A stretch of DNA of 64,000 nt from positions 310,001 through 374,000 of the forward strand of contig JACDTU010000006.1 of NCBI GenBank assembly GCA_022376465.1, written 5' to 3'. The position numbers and the translations under genes were made by a program. The stretch comes from Cubamyces lactineus (lineage: Eukaryota > Basidiomycota > Agaricomycetes > Polyporales > Polyporaceae). Positions 22,826 to 34,000 of the stretch are shown piece by piece. The notes beneath the pieces were generated by a model. The model saw only the letters and a list, made by a program, of their open reading frames with translations, was not told where the DNA came from and did no database searches. The first letter of the stretch is position 1. Each line of letters opens with the position of its first letter.

Positions 22826-24627
22826 TTAGCGATTAGTAGCCGGCGGAGGAGGCGGCGGGGGTTCGTCTGTGTAGTCGTGGATTCCGGGTCGTGCAGGGTG
22901 GTCTGGCGGGGCACGGCCTGCAGAAGATCGTATGGGGTCGAAACGGTGTGAGCGAGTGGGGGAACGGGGGCTGCGAAGGGAAGATCCAGAACTCATCGGC
23001 ACCACACTGGAGAGGCTTGGGAGTGGCTCGCCGCGGAAAGGAGTGTCTGCGGACGAGGAGGGGCCAGCAAATGGTGGCGCAATACCGTGAGGCAGCGCAG
23101 GCGGCGACCGTCGTCTCGCGTTGAATGGTGAAAAAGCGGGGTCGTCCCATTGGGGCTGCGGCTGGAGCGTGAACGGCGGGGGGATGTTGAGCGGCGTCCG
23201 AGACGCAGAGAAGTCGACATTTGGCTGGGGGAACGCGCGGGCTCGGTCATCAAACGCGCTGTGGCGCCTGGAGCTGCTGGCTTCGAGAGAGCTGAGAGAA
23301 GCGAGAGACGGGTATGAACCGCCTACGGGACTGCTCATGGGTGCTTGAGAGCGAGGAATATTGGTCGTCACTGGTGGTAAGGACAACGCGAGCCCCGGGC
23401 CCTGCTCACCCATAGGGTGGCCGGGTCTTGGCGTGCTTCTATACATCTCTGCCGTTTCCGTTCCAGAGGTGGATGGGCGAGAGAAGCCACCCTGCATACC
23501 TGCAGGTCCATATCCTCTCCATGCTCCGCCCTCCGTGCTCTGGCTGCCCGACGCGTACGGTGGGCGCCGACTCGAGCCAGGAATACCGGGACCGGCGAGT
23601 TGCGTCGGGGGCATGTTGGATCTCGCATAATCCTCGGCTAGATACGGATCGCGATGGGAGTGCGCAAACCGCTCAGCGGCCGCGCTAGAAGATGCGCTCG
23701 CGCCGCCGTACGGCATGTCGACGCCGCCACCAGGGGCGCGAGAAAAGAATCCCTCTGCGCTCGACCCTGAGTGCAGAGTGGTAGCCGTAGGGCTTATTTC
23801 GCTGGATGTCCCGAGAGGAGGGGCGTTCGTGAATGGGCCAAACTGAGGAGGGCGGGTGAGGGGTGCGGAAGTCGCGGCCTGCCCGCGGGGACGACGCGCC
23901 TTCTGGCGCTGGTTCTGAGGGACAGTCAGCATAAGCGAAGCGCACGGAGAAACCGGGTGATGCTTGCCTGAAACCAGATCTAACCGCGAGGGACTAGGCA
24001 TGAGATTCTGGGGCGGATACGGCCACAAGTGGCAAGATAACTCACCTGGACTTTGCGTGCGCTCAACCCAATGGCTCGCCCAACCTCCTCGCGCATTTGC
24101 GTGGTAGGGAAGCGGGACTAGAATCACCGTAAGTGAGCAACTGACGGGGCGAAATCATACGCTATAGAGTGAAGACTCACCTGCGCGAGCAGCGCGTGCA
24201 AAACAGCTGCCTGGTGTGGCGTAGTCAGCGTTCGCGTCCGTTTCTTCTTGGGTGGCGGGCCTTCGGGGGCAGACTCGGAAGTTTGGGCTTTACTCGGGCC
24301 CGCTTCCATCTCGGTGTCGGCCATGTCGCCTTGCGAAGATGATGCTGAAGGACTTGAGCGCTCGTGTCTTCGCTCTGTCCTCTGGCTTTCAGATTCCAGG
24401 TCGGAGGCAAGCGCCGTCGCCGCAGTCGTTTCGACTCGCTCCGGAGAAGACAAAGGTAGTTGGCGTGAAGCGATGTTAGCGGAGGATGAAGCTCCCTGGA
24501 TGGGTTGGGTCGCAGGGTCTGAAGAGAGTGGGTGTCTGTGAGGCGATGGAGGGCGGCGTGGGCTGCGCCGTTGGTCGTCGTGCGGATTACTAGCAGAGGA
24601 CGGTACGTCTGCGGGGTTGCGTGACAT
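22826..24627 (-). CDS. homeodomain transcription factor
   Basis: Four exons (24627-24181, 24117-24046, 23979-23968, 23914-22826) join to 539 aa. The homeodomain covers roughly residues 127-187: a basic arm (KKKRTRTLTTPHQ), helix 1 (AAVLHALLAQ), helix 2 (TTQMREEVGRAIG) and helix 3 (ARKVQIWFQNQRQKARR) with the invariant W, F, N and R. The IWFQ in the recognition helix is encoded by a 12-base exon. The intron after it begins GCAAGC, so it is a GC-AG intron; the other two are GT-AG (63 and 66 bp). The N-terminal 126 residues are Ser/Pro-rich and acidic. The C-terminal 350 residues are Pro/Ser/Gly-rich and disordered, typical of fungal activators or repressors. I see no second DNA-binding domain and no sign of a mating-type locus context. 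Confidence 0.88.
23968..23979 (-). other. 12-nt microexon encoding IWFQ of the homeodomain
   Basis: ATCTGGTTTCAG sits between an acceptor (GGTTAG) and a GC donor (CAG|GCAAGC). Skipping it would keep the frame but delete the core of the recognition helix, so its inclusion is inferred from the invariant WFQN motif. Confidence 0.85.
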
Positions 24628-27337
24628 ATTCGTAGAGACAGAAAGCGAGCGAGCGATTACAGTTGAGGATCCGTGCAGGTGCGTTGCGTTAATTAGGAGC
24701 GTGGAGAATTAGAAGTACCAGATTGAGTAACACGGCGTCGAAGGTGGTTAAGCCTTCGGCGGAGCAATGATACAGACAGACCCAGGGAGCTTCAGCACAT
24801 CGGTTCGGGGGGAGGGAGGTTTGCCAGACCCGGAGATGGTCACAGACAGGAAGGGGGGAGAGCGCAAGTTGCAATGCTCGCGCGTGGAAATAACTTACGA
24901 ACGACCCAGCGCGGACGGGCCTCCATGATGAGGCCGCTGGCGCTGCGACGAAATAGAGCCGAAACCGAAACTTATCGTCACGATCGAAAGAGAATATTGC
25001 CACCACCCTGGGGAAACTATGAGGCCGTTGCGCAATGGAGGGAGGCTAAGCCGAATTGAGTAGCCTGACGCCCGTGCCAAGGTTCCGTCGTTGGGTCCTG
25101 AGATTCGGACGCGGGAAATCCCTGCAACAAGTGCGAAGGTGAGCCGCAACGCAGTCTAGAGCTTGTTACTATGGAGGACGCGCGCGATGTCCGACGGCCC
25201 GGGTAACGCTAATGTCTTCGGATGGCTACCCGCATTAAAAACGGCATTTCGGCGACAGCGCGTCGAGCGTTGCAATGGATACGAAATGAAAGCGGCGCGG
25301 GTGGAGGTGCGCGTTCAACCTGTATCCGCCGTCAGGCTTGTAGGTCTGCAAGTATGTAGCCCACATCCGCGCGCACGCGACTCGGAGTGGGGCAAGCTGG
25401 TGTGACCGTGTCGCGGGGCCCGGCGTGACGGTACGCGCGAGGTGCAAGTGCGAGCATGAGTTGCCGTTTCTCGATCGTTGGTGCTTGTTGATGCGCGAGA
25501 TAACAGATCGCGCACTCGGCGTCTCTCTGCCCCTGCCGGCTGCACCGTCGTCAGGAGCAAACGAATGAATTTGTGGCCATTGCCGATCGTAAATCCACCA
25601 TCAGCTCGATGTTAGGGCAACCAGGCCAGTCAGCGAGCGTCCATGCGTCCCCGCGCTTCGACGAACCTCCGGCACCCATGTGCATTTCCTAAAGCGCTAG
25701 GAACCGAGCGCACTTCCCCCGCACTTTGGCCATTTTATGTACATACCATACTGCGCAAGAGTATTAATTGAAGCTACTTAATTGCGGCTGTACGCCCACG
25801 AGCTTCATCGATGTCGATGCTGAGCGCAGAGGCCGCCGCCGCAATGTTGTACCACCGTTGCCGCTGCCGTGCGTGACGACAGATGACAACCGTGGCGGCG
25901 GCTGCGACTCGACCGGAGCGCTCTGGACGTTCTTGCCGCTCCCCGTTCGTCATATCAGCGTCCGAACATGAGGTTCTGGTCAGGCAAGAGGCCAGCACGA
26001 GTCAGGGCTCGCGAGGAGCTCATGGAATGGAGTGCTCATTGACGTCTTCGTTCCTAGACGCAGTACTAAACGACACGCTTACTGTCAAAATCCAATACAC
26101 CCACGGCAATTGGCACGACAGGACAGTAGGATACTTGCCGCCCGAAGCATACGGGGGAGCTTAGACCAGTGTTCGAAGAGGGTGGCCATGAGCAAACCGT
26201 GCGGTTTGGGACATCGACCCTCCGCTTTCGTACAGGAGTGACGCTCACGCGACCAGTTAGTCAGGTAGGCACCACGACAGCGGCATATCCAGATCGCAAA
26301 TGTCAAGCGAATACCAGTTTGTAGATCTGTTCAGCCAGGGTCAGCAGCCTTATAGACACCGAGGCGCAGCCGTGTGCCTACTGACCTTCCCTCGGCAGCA
26401 ATATCGAGGATACCTAAGAATAAGATGTTCTAACCACTGCAATTTACAGTAGTTATGAACGGTGAGCAAGGAACAGAAGATACGAAGACGATGCTGAGTA
26501 TGTCTACACGTTCCACCGTGGGGGATGGGGGCGACCGTCCGGCGATTAACCGGGACTCTCTGGCTGCCGCAAGCAAATCGCGAGGCCAAGTCTGTCGACA
26601 ACTTCTCAACGCTGGGAGCCCATTGATGCCGTCAAGCCACAGCCAGCTCTCGCGCCGAAGTCACAGCTTCTGGATGGTGCATTTACCTGTGGTGGTAGGT
26701 CTTGATTACAGTTCATTATGCATAATGGACGAAGGACGCACCGGAGAAGCGATGAGGCTGGATTTCGACACCCTGTCGTCATGCAGCGACCGGGGTGCCC
26801 GCGGAACGTAACACCGTATTACTCACACAGTAATCCGCTGATTTTGTGCAGTGCGCTCCGCAATGGACCGGACGCCCGTATCTCCGTCCTTCATAGCTGC
26901 GAGATGGTAGTGCGTCTTCATTACGAGAAGTGCTTCCGCTGTACTTGGTTTGCATGACAACCAGAGATTGATGCTGAGCGTCGAAGGCCGAAAGTGACCA
27001 CTGCGCTAGTGCTTCCGCCCAAAGCAGAAAGGCCGTAGAGCATTCAGATCCCTTCGTGGAGGACGCCTTGGCGACCTGACACCGAGATCAACGCGAGCTC
27101 GTGCAAAAGGCGAAGAGGACTCGCCGAGTACTCACAGCTCACGAACCAATCAGAACACTGCGTTCTTGAGGTACTTTCCTCGGCATTCTCCGAAGCGCGA
27201 AAGTGTCACGTCACGTGCGGCACCAAACGCGTCTGTCACGGACGCGTGTCCCGGATTTGGCAATTCCTCTCTTGCCTCCTCCCACCACGTTCACGCGAGC
27301 ACCCGCAAACCGTAGAGATTGCGGTCGTCCTCTCTCA
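24628..27337. other. gene-poor stretch
   Basis: About 2.7 kb upstream of two divergently transcribed genes, the homeodomain factor (-) and the Sld3-like gene (+). Open frames are short and show no family motif, no splice-linked extension and no clear codon bias. It probably contains long promoters. No repeat or RNA gene recognised. Confidence 0.5.
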
Positions 27338-29940
27338 ATGATTTCTATCGCTCGGCCGCTCTATACTATACCAACTAATTGCGCAGTGAAATGGCTCGCA
27401 ACGCAGGAACGACATCTCAACAAAGAGCTTCCGTATACGGACTCAGCCACTGAGACGCCAGAGGAGTATGTATCGCGGACATACCTCCAATTCCTATGGT
27501 TACCGCAGGTGAGGCAAAACAAATGACTGATACTGGGCGTTTTATACGTATTGGAATGTTACAATCTGTCCGCACGGAGCGCGGGCACGTCGGAATGACG
27601 TCTCGACGCTCAGGGCTGATTGAGGCCGAACGATATGCGTGACGTCGCGCAAACACGATGTGGGGTGCATGTAAAGCAATCTTTACATGCATCCATACGT
27701 CTCATGATATTCTCTGTCACTCTGGCAACGGCAAGAGCTTCTCGCTTCCTCGGATGGCTTGTCCAAGCCGATATGGGCGGGTATGTGGATAGGCTTCGAG
27801 GCAGCCGTATCGGTTTGCCTCGTGCATGTCGCGCGCGACGCGGTCCTCGCACCGTCACCCGTGAGTAGCCGGTGTTGTATCTCTGCAAACGCGGAAAGAC
27901 ATGCTGCGGGCTAAAACAAGTCAGTGTCGAATTATATGCATGCTTGATGTCAGTCGGATTTGTGCAAGATGGTCTAAGTTGCCACGACCATATCTTCACC
28001 CATGGAATATCTACACGGATATGAGCTGCTCCGCAGTAATACATATCACCTACGTACAATGTGTTTGCACCGCCCACAGCCATCGGCACCCTTGAACTAT
28101 CTGCTAATTGTGTTTTTCTAGTCAATCATGCAGCTCCAGTTCCTAATTCCCGCACTGCTGCGTGTCGAACATGCGTCTCCTTCGCTTCCGTCCACCTCTC
28201 AGGCACCTCCTTCCCATCCTCTTCACACGCTTCTGCAACCCATTCTCCTAACTTCGCGCGCGTCGTCTCAGAAGTATCACGGCCGTATCTCTCAGCTTCT
28301 CGCCGAGGAGCATGAGCCAGATGACCAAGAAGAAGAATACATGTGGTATGCCTATCAGAAAGACAAGACCGTCGACGTAGAAGTGCAGGAGGGGCAGGAC
28401 GAATACGATCTCTATGAGCGACTCAAGAAAGCATGGCTAGAGAGGATGGAACGACGAGAGTACGTCTCAAATGTTGGTCCAACATTAGTGGGCGGGATCT
28501 CACACACCCTTTCCGCATCCTCGACAGGGTCCAGATTCAGATTCTTCTTCATTTTCTCTTGCTCAGTCTGCCACGCACTGGCGCCATTCCGTCGGCGGAC
28601 AAGCTGTCCGACCCTTCAGCATACTTCCAGCTGCTGCCGCAACTGTCGCCCTCGAAATCCAAGAAACGCAAGCGTCGAGATCGTGAGAAGGATCAGGCGC
28701 CACCGCCGCCCCCGCAGCCTCTCGAAGAGCGCCTGGAGAGCTATATGGACAAGCTGGCGATGTGGCAGCTTATGCAGTCTGTGGACAGCACGCTTGGGCT
28801 CGGCCACGCGGATTCAGCGAAGTCCGCGGCGAACGGCCTAGACCAAGGCAAACAGAAGGACGACCGCGATTGGATGCAGGCGTTCTGCGAGGACGTGGTG
28901 GAACCGCTGTGCGTGTCCACATAGCCCGGCATGAACGAGCTGCCTTTCGCTGACCGTGGACTCACTCCAGGTTCAAGGACAAGCTCCCAGAGCTTTGTGC
29001 CCTTTTTCATTCGAAGCTCTTCCCAGACACGGCCAATTCTGACACGGACACCCTCGACCTCTCTCCGCCCGCATCCCCCAAACCAGCCACGAAGCGCCTG
29101 AAGTCTGCTACCTCGGCAGCATCCACGTCCTCCGCCGCTGGGGCCAAAGCCAAGACTAATGCCGCACAACGTGCGCGGTCGCGTTCCCTCTCCGTATCGC
29201 TTGAGCAAGAACAGCGTGAGCGGTCACGCTCAGTCAGCATAGGCCCGGGCGGACTTAGAAAGCGCGCGATAGTACGCGAAATCAGCATGTCAACTGTGTT
29301 CAAAGGCAAAGAGCGCGCAAAAAGCAAGGCCGAGCTCTCGCGCACAGGTTCGGTATCCGCGCCGGGGCCCTCGTTGTCTAGGTCACAGAGCCAGAGCCAG
29401 AGCCAGAGTCAGACCCAGACCCATCGCGCGCCGCAACAGCTCCCCGACACGCGGAACGCGGAGAAGAGCGCGCAGGGTAACGTCCTTGTTGCTGCCACTC
29501 CTGTCAAAGCGCGAACGTTGCAGAGTCAATCACAGCTGTCAGAGGCGCAAGCGCGGCTCCCGGCCTTATTCTCAACAGGCTCACAATCACAGACCCTATC
29601 GCAGTCGGCGCGTACAGACGACTTGGAGATAAGCTCAGTTGTAGACGGGGACACGTTCATCACTCCAACCAAAGCGCGGCGAAAGAGAGATCCTTCGCGA
29701 GTGCTACACGACACCGATGACGAAGGCGGCAGTCCCGAATGGAAGCTCAAGAGCTCTCCCGAGGAGCTCCCCCTCGGCGCGCCAGGTGTTCAGGATTGGA
29801 GTACCCCCAATGTTGACGGTCCTCCCTTAAGCAGCAGCCCGGGAGACCTGGGGGGCTTCGGGAGCTCCGATAAGGCGGAGTACGCTGAACGGCCCCAAGG
29901 GCGGATTTTGGTAGGAGATACGCCGACGAAGGAAGGTTGA
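27338..29940 (+). CDS. Sld3-like DNA replication regulator
   Basis: Four exons (27338-27508, 28122-28459, 28528-28908, 28971-29940) give 619 aa. The start is the first ATG of the frame (ATGATTTCTATC). Joining exon 1 to exon 2 yields an uninterrupted YLQFLWLPQ-SIMQLQFLIPALLR. The middle has an alpha-helical block (ERREVQIQILLHFLLLSLP), a Lys/Arg-rich Pro-rich linker, LEERLESYMDKLAMWQLM and FKDKLPELCALFHSKLFPD. The C terminus carries a REISMSTVFKGK motif in a Ser-rich region with an SQ repeat. This pattern matches my recollection of fungal Sld3 proteins, which load Cdc45 on origins and are CDK substrates; the match is by motif memory, not alignment. Intron 1 is 613 bp, the others 62-68 bp. Confidence 0.6.
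27666..27691. repeat. perfect 11-bp hairpin inside an intron
   Basis: TGCATGTAAAG CAAT CTTTACATGCA is a perfect 11 bp stem with a 4-base loop. It lies inside the 613 bp first intron of the Sld3-like gene. Function unknown. Confidence 0.6.
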
Positions 29941-30329
29941 GCCGCGGGAGGGTCGTGGGGCTACCTTGGGCGAGTGCACGCCGAGATGGTTGCTGTGTAT
30001 GATGTGCCAGCGACCTGATAGTGTATGTTGTCTTTCACCAACCCTGCGAACTAAATGGATGGCACGGGCCGCTCGTTATGGGAACTACGTTCACTGCCGC
30101 AGGGTCACGCGCTGGGCTTAGGAAGCAGGGTCATTGGGTCAACTGTGTATTCGGGTGCTTTCGACATTGTTGCCGGCGATAACTGGGAAGCTGTGCCACT
30201 TGCTTCTACACTCCCAAGTACACTGAACCTGGGGCCTCATCACACTCTCTTCGCTACTATTCTTTCCGATCGCGCTGCGCGTTTCTGTCAGTCATCACAT
30301 CCAATCCCCTGAGTCCCGGCTGAGCAGCC
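29941..30329. other. intergenic region
   Basis: About 390 bp between the Sld3-like stop codon and the ankyrin gene start, same strand. It presumably holds the ankyrin gene promoter. No other feature. Confidence 0.45.
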
Positions 30330-30935
30330 ATGGTGAGCTTCAGCCCTTCGCGCCAGATACTGGGTCAGCTGCTGATCAAAGGATATCTCGTGCTCCGGTG
30401 TTACGCAGTCGAATACCACGCCATCGATCGAGAGCCTCCCGCAGGAAACTCTCGATTTCGCTCATCGCATGTTCGACGCAGCTCGTGACAATAACGCCGA
30501 ATTGTTACTGCAAGCAGTCGATTCTGGCCTGCCGCCGAATTTGACGAACCACAAGGGTAATGCTGTCTCCGACCCTCTCAGATCCGTTCAACGCTTCTCG
30601 GCAAGCTTGACTGACAGAATCCTTCAGGCAATACTTTGCTCATGTTAGCGGCGTACAGCGGTCATGCGAACCTCACGAAAGAGCTACTTTCCCGAGGAGC
30701 GGACCCGAACCGCACCAATGACCAGGGGCAATCACCGCTGGCGGGTGCAGTGTTCAAAGGGCATGACGACGTCGTGCGCATCCTGATGGACGGCGGCGCC
30801 AACCCCCGCCTAGGGACGCCGACAGCGATACAAACTGCACGGCTCTTCAAGAAGGACGCCGTGTTGACGGTTCTAGGGGCCACAGAGGAGGATCTCAAGG
30901 AGCCCGTACCGGCAATTCCAGGTCCCCCGCACTAG
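30330..30935 (+). CDS. small ankyrin repeat protein
   Basis: Three coding exons (30330-30332, 30409-30556, 30628-30935) give 152 aa. The first coding exon is just the ATG, spliced directly at ATG|GTGAGC to TCGAATACC, so the protein starts MSNTTPSIESLPQETL. Ankyrin repeats follow: ARDNNAELLLQAVDSGLPPN, NTLLMLAAYSGHANLTKELL with GADPNRTND, and SPLAGAVFKGHDDVVRILM with GANPR. The C-terminal part (TPTAIQTARLF ... VLGATEEDL) caps the stack. Small soluble ankyrin proteins of this size are widespread in fungi and probably mediate protein contacts; the partner is unknown. The only other in-frame Met (within HRMFDAAR) would remove the N-terminal 20 residues. Confidence 0.85.
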
Positions 30936-31078
30936 TACGACTCGTGTTAATCGCGGAATTGACCCAAGTGGAATGGTCCATTGTATGTATAAGCCATTAG
31001 TACAGGAGCAGTACATATTGTATGATGCAGGATGATGAAACGATCAACAACAATCCGCCCGATATCTGGAACACACTC

Positions 31079-34000
31079 CTAGCGACCGACCCCTAACTCC
31101 CTGCCAACCTCCTTGAGGCATTCCTTGACTAAGACCCGTGCGTCTAACTCCACCGCTTGGCCTTCACTTGTGACGTTGTCAATAGCTTCGGCTGTACTCC
31201 TGCCTGTCTCGATCGGCGCGGCTGCGGTACGAGGCGCAGCCGATATGACCCACGCTGTCGGAGTTTTGCGAGGAATAGCAACAATCTCGCACAGAATTGG
31301 GTAGAAGTGGAACAGGTGTGCTTTCGTAGAACGCTTGACAGCGTCAGCTATCAGCTCTGACGGTGGAAGTGCCTGGTCGATGGCTGGTGCAAGTTCAGTC
31401 ATGTGAGACGATATGGCACTTGGAATGTACCCACCAGGCTGCTCCGAAGAGAACGTAGATGGACTATCGGACAATGCCGCCCATAGAGTCCCTGGCCATA
31501 GCTTGAGGGCGAGTAATTTGCGGAGAACATAGAGCAGTTCTTCCTCTCGCGCCCTGGAAGCATAGTCAAGAACCGACCAGGCCAGACATTTCCGTGTACT
31601 CACCTCGGGAATGGGAGATTTCCGCGTAAGGACTCGTCGGCTACGTAGCTCACAAGAGTCATACGACATCGCTCAAGTAGTGGGGGTATACTGAGAGCTG
31701 CAATCCGCTTCCGTGAGGGTATCTGGTCTGTAAGCACGGATAAGTATCATCTATCAGCGGCGCTGAATGAAGTCAAATGTCACCTTTGGAAGTATCGGAG
31801 CAGATGAGAAATAAGAGGTCGAAACACCAATAAGCGAACCGTTCTCGAGGCATGAAACGACCCGTTGCGGTGGTTCCCATACTGATGGATCCATCGCCAA
31901 ACTTCTCCAATTTCTCGGAGTCCTTCGAGAACCTGTCTCTCTTTGACTTTGATGATGTCTTCGGCGAGTCTGGCAGGGAAGACGGGGAGGGTGGTAGGAT
32001 ATCATCTTCCGTCGTCCGCACTCGACTGCCTTGTTGGAGTACGCGAGCTAACTGCGAGACGATGTAGTCTGGGACGGAAGGGTCTCCGAGGTACGGGACG
32101 ATATCGATCTCGAGCGAAGCAACGAGAGCTAGATCGAAGTTTTCTTCCGCTTCCTGCAAGTCAAGGGGAAAGTGCTCGGCGGCGGAACTAGCGGGGAGAC
32201 AAGGAAGATCATTACGAGTCTCATGTGGCCGGTCAGCATGCTTACCAGTCCGCTAGAATGCCACCTCGGAAGGTGTCGACCACCTGTCTCCATATCCCTT
32301 CGATACGGTCGGGCGGGATATCTTCCGGGCCATTTAGACAACGTGAATAAACGGTTGGTTAAGATAACCCACCGTTCTGCAGCTTACGGACTTGAGGGCC
32401 ACATTCCTTAATGATACGCAAGAAACTGGTCGTTGCCGTCTTCCAAAGTGGCTGATCGTTGCCAAACTTCGACGGCGCCGGACAGTCATACTTCAGCTTG
32501 ATAGGTATTGAATATGCCTTTGGGGGTGATTAGCGACGAACGAGCACCGACGGGCCGGCTACGTCTACGTACGGCGAAAAGAGCCTCGATAGTGCCATCT
32601 GCGTATATGGTAGCGTCTTCTTTGAAGCGAAGGAAGTGGTCGACTAACAACGGCATCGCCTTCTTAGACAACGCGATGTAGGTCACGCGGTGTGCAGCGG
32701 TCCGAGGCGGCCTGAACGTCGACGACGCGGCACTGGGTGGAGGCGCGGCCTGGACGTCGAAGGCAGCAAGGAAGGGAAGAGTAGCGTATTGAGAGAGGTC
32801 ACGGAGGACAAGAGAGGCAACGCCTGGCGCAGTTAGTTCGATGCTATCCACAGCTTCCATTACGACGCTCTGCCGAGCAAAATTTCATTATACCAGGCAC
32901 GACTGTCAACGTGGATGAACTTACCTGAACCGGATTCAGCGCGTCCACGTCCGGCCTAAAGTCCGGGGAACTGGGGTACGTCAAAACGCCTGGAAACCAT
33001 CTTCATATCAGGACATAGCAGCCAATAGTAAGTTGACGAACCTTTTAATATCACCATTAGGCGCGTGAGACGCTCCAGGGGCCACTCGCCATCTCGCAGC
33101 TCCCGGCCCACACTTCGTGTGCACCGGATGACGTCCACGTAGACCATCAGGCTCTCTTGAGTCAGAGGCTTCACGTCTGTGTGGTCTGACCCAGATACAG
33201 TTGCACCAGGTGACGATGGGCCCTGTTCGAGCACCGCACCGCCCATGGCGTCACACGCGCGCCATGCGATCTCCAGTGCTTCCATAGTGCGGGCCTTGAG
33301 CTGTTCGGCAGCTGAGAACGACTTGATCGCCTTCTCTAGGCAGCGCAAGGCAGGTGCAGTGATCGAGCGGTTATCGTGCAGCCACGAGTCCTGGATGTGT
33401 CCGACGAAGACCTCCCATGCGTTCGTGAAGGATTCGAGCAGCATGATCTTCGTCGTCAAGAAGTCTTGGAAGATGGCCCCAATTGATTGCAGGGCCAGGA
33501 TTTTGGATTCCCCCCATTGTAGGTCAGGGGCATCCGCTGCCGTCGCTGTCGCTGTCGTCGAGACTTCGTCCTTGGGCGCGACAGCAGAACTCCGTCGGAT
33601 GGAAGCTGTGATAGAGTCAAGCAGCGGGAATGTAACTTTCCAGATGCACTCGTCCCAGGTCTCCAAGCTCAAGGTTGCGCCGTAGAGCTGCAACGTGCGG
33701 AAGAGCGTCTGGATGGCTCCAACGCGTACCTCGGGCCGCGCGTCCGTGCAGAGACCGAGCACCTCCAGGAGGAGGAACATCCATAGCGCGCTGTACTCGG
33801 GCTCCTTGTCCTCTTCCCGACGCTTGGCCTGAATCGAATCGGACACGCCCCACAGAAGGCTTTCTGCGGCTGTCAAAGCGATGTTGGTGTCGGCTTGCCG
33901 CCCAAACTGTCCCAGAGTGCTAATGCACAGTCGAAGATGCTCGGGGGAAAGGGAGGAGAGGGAGTCGCAAACAAGGGTCAAGGATTGGAACGCGATCTTG

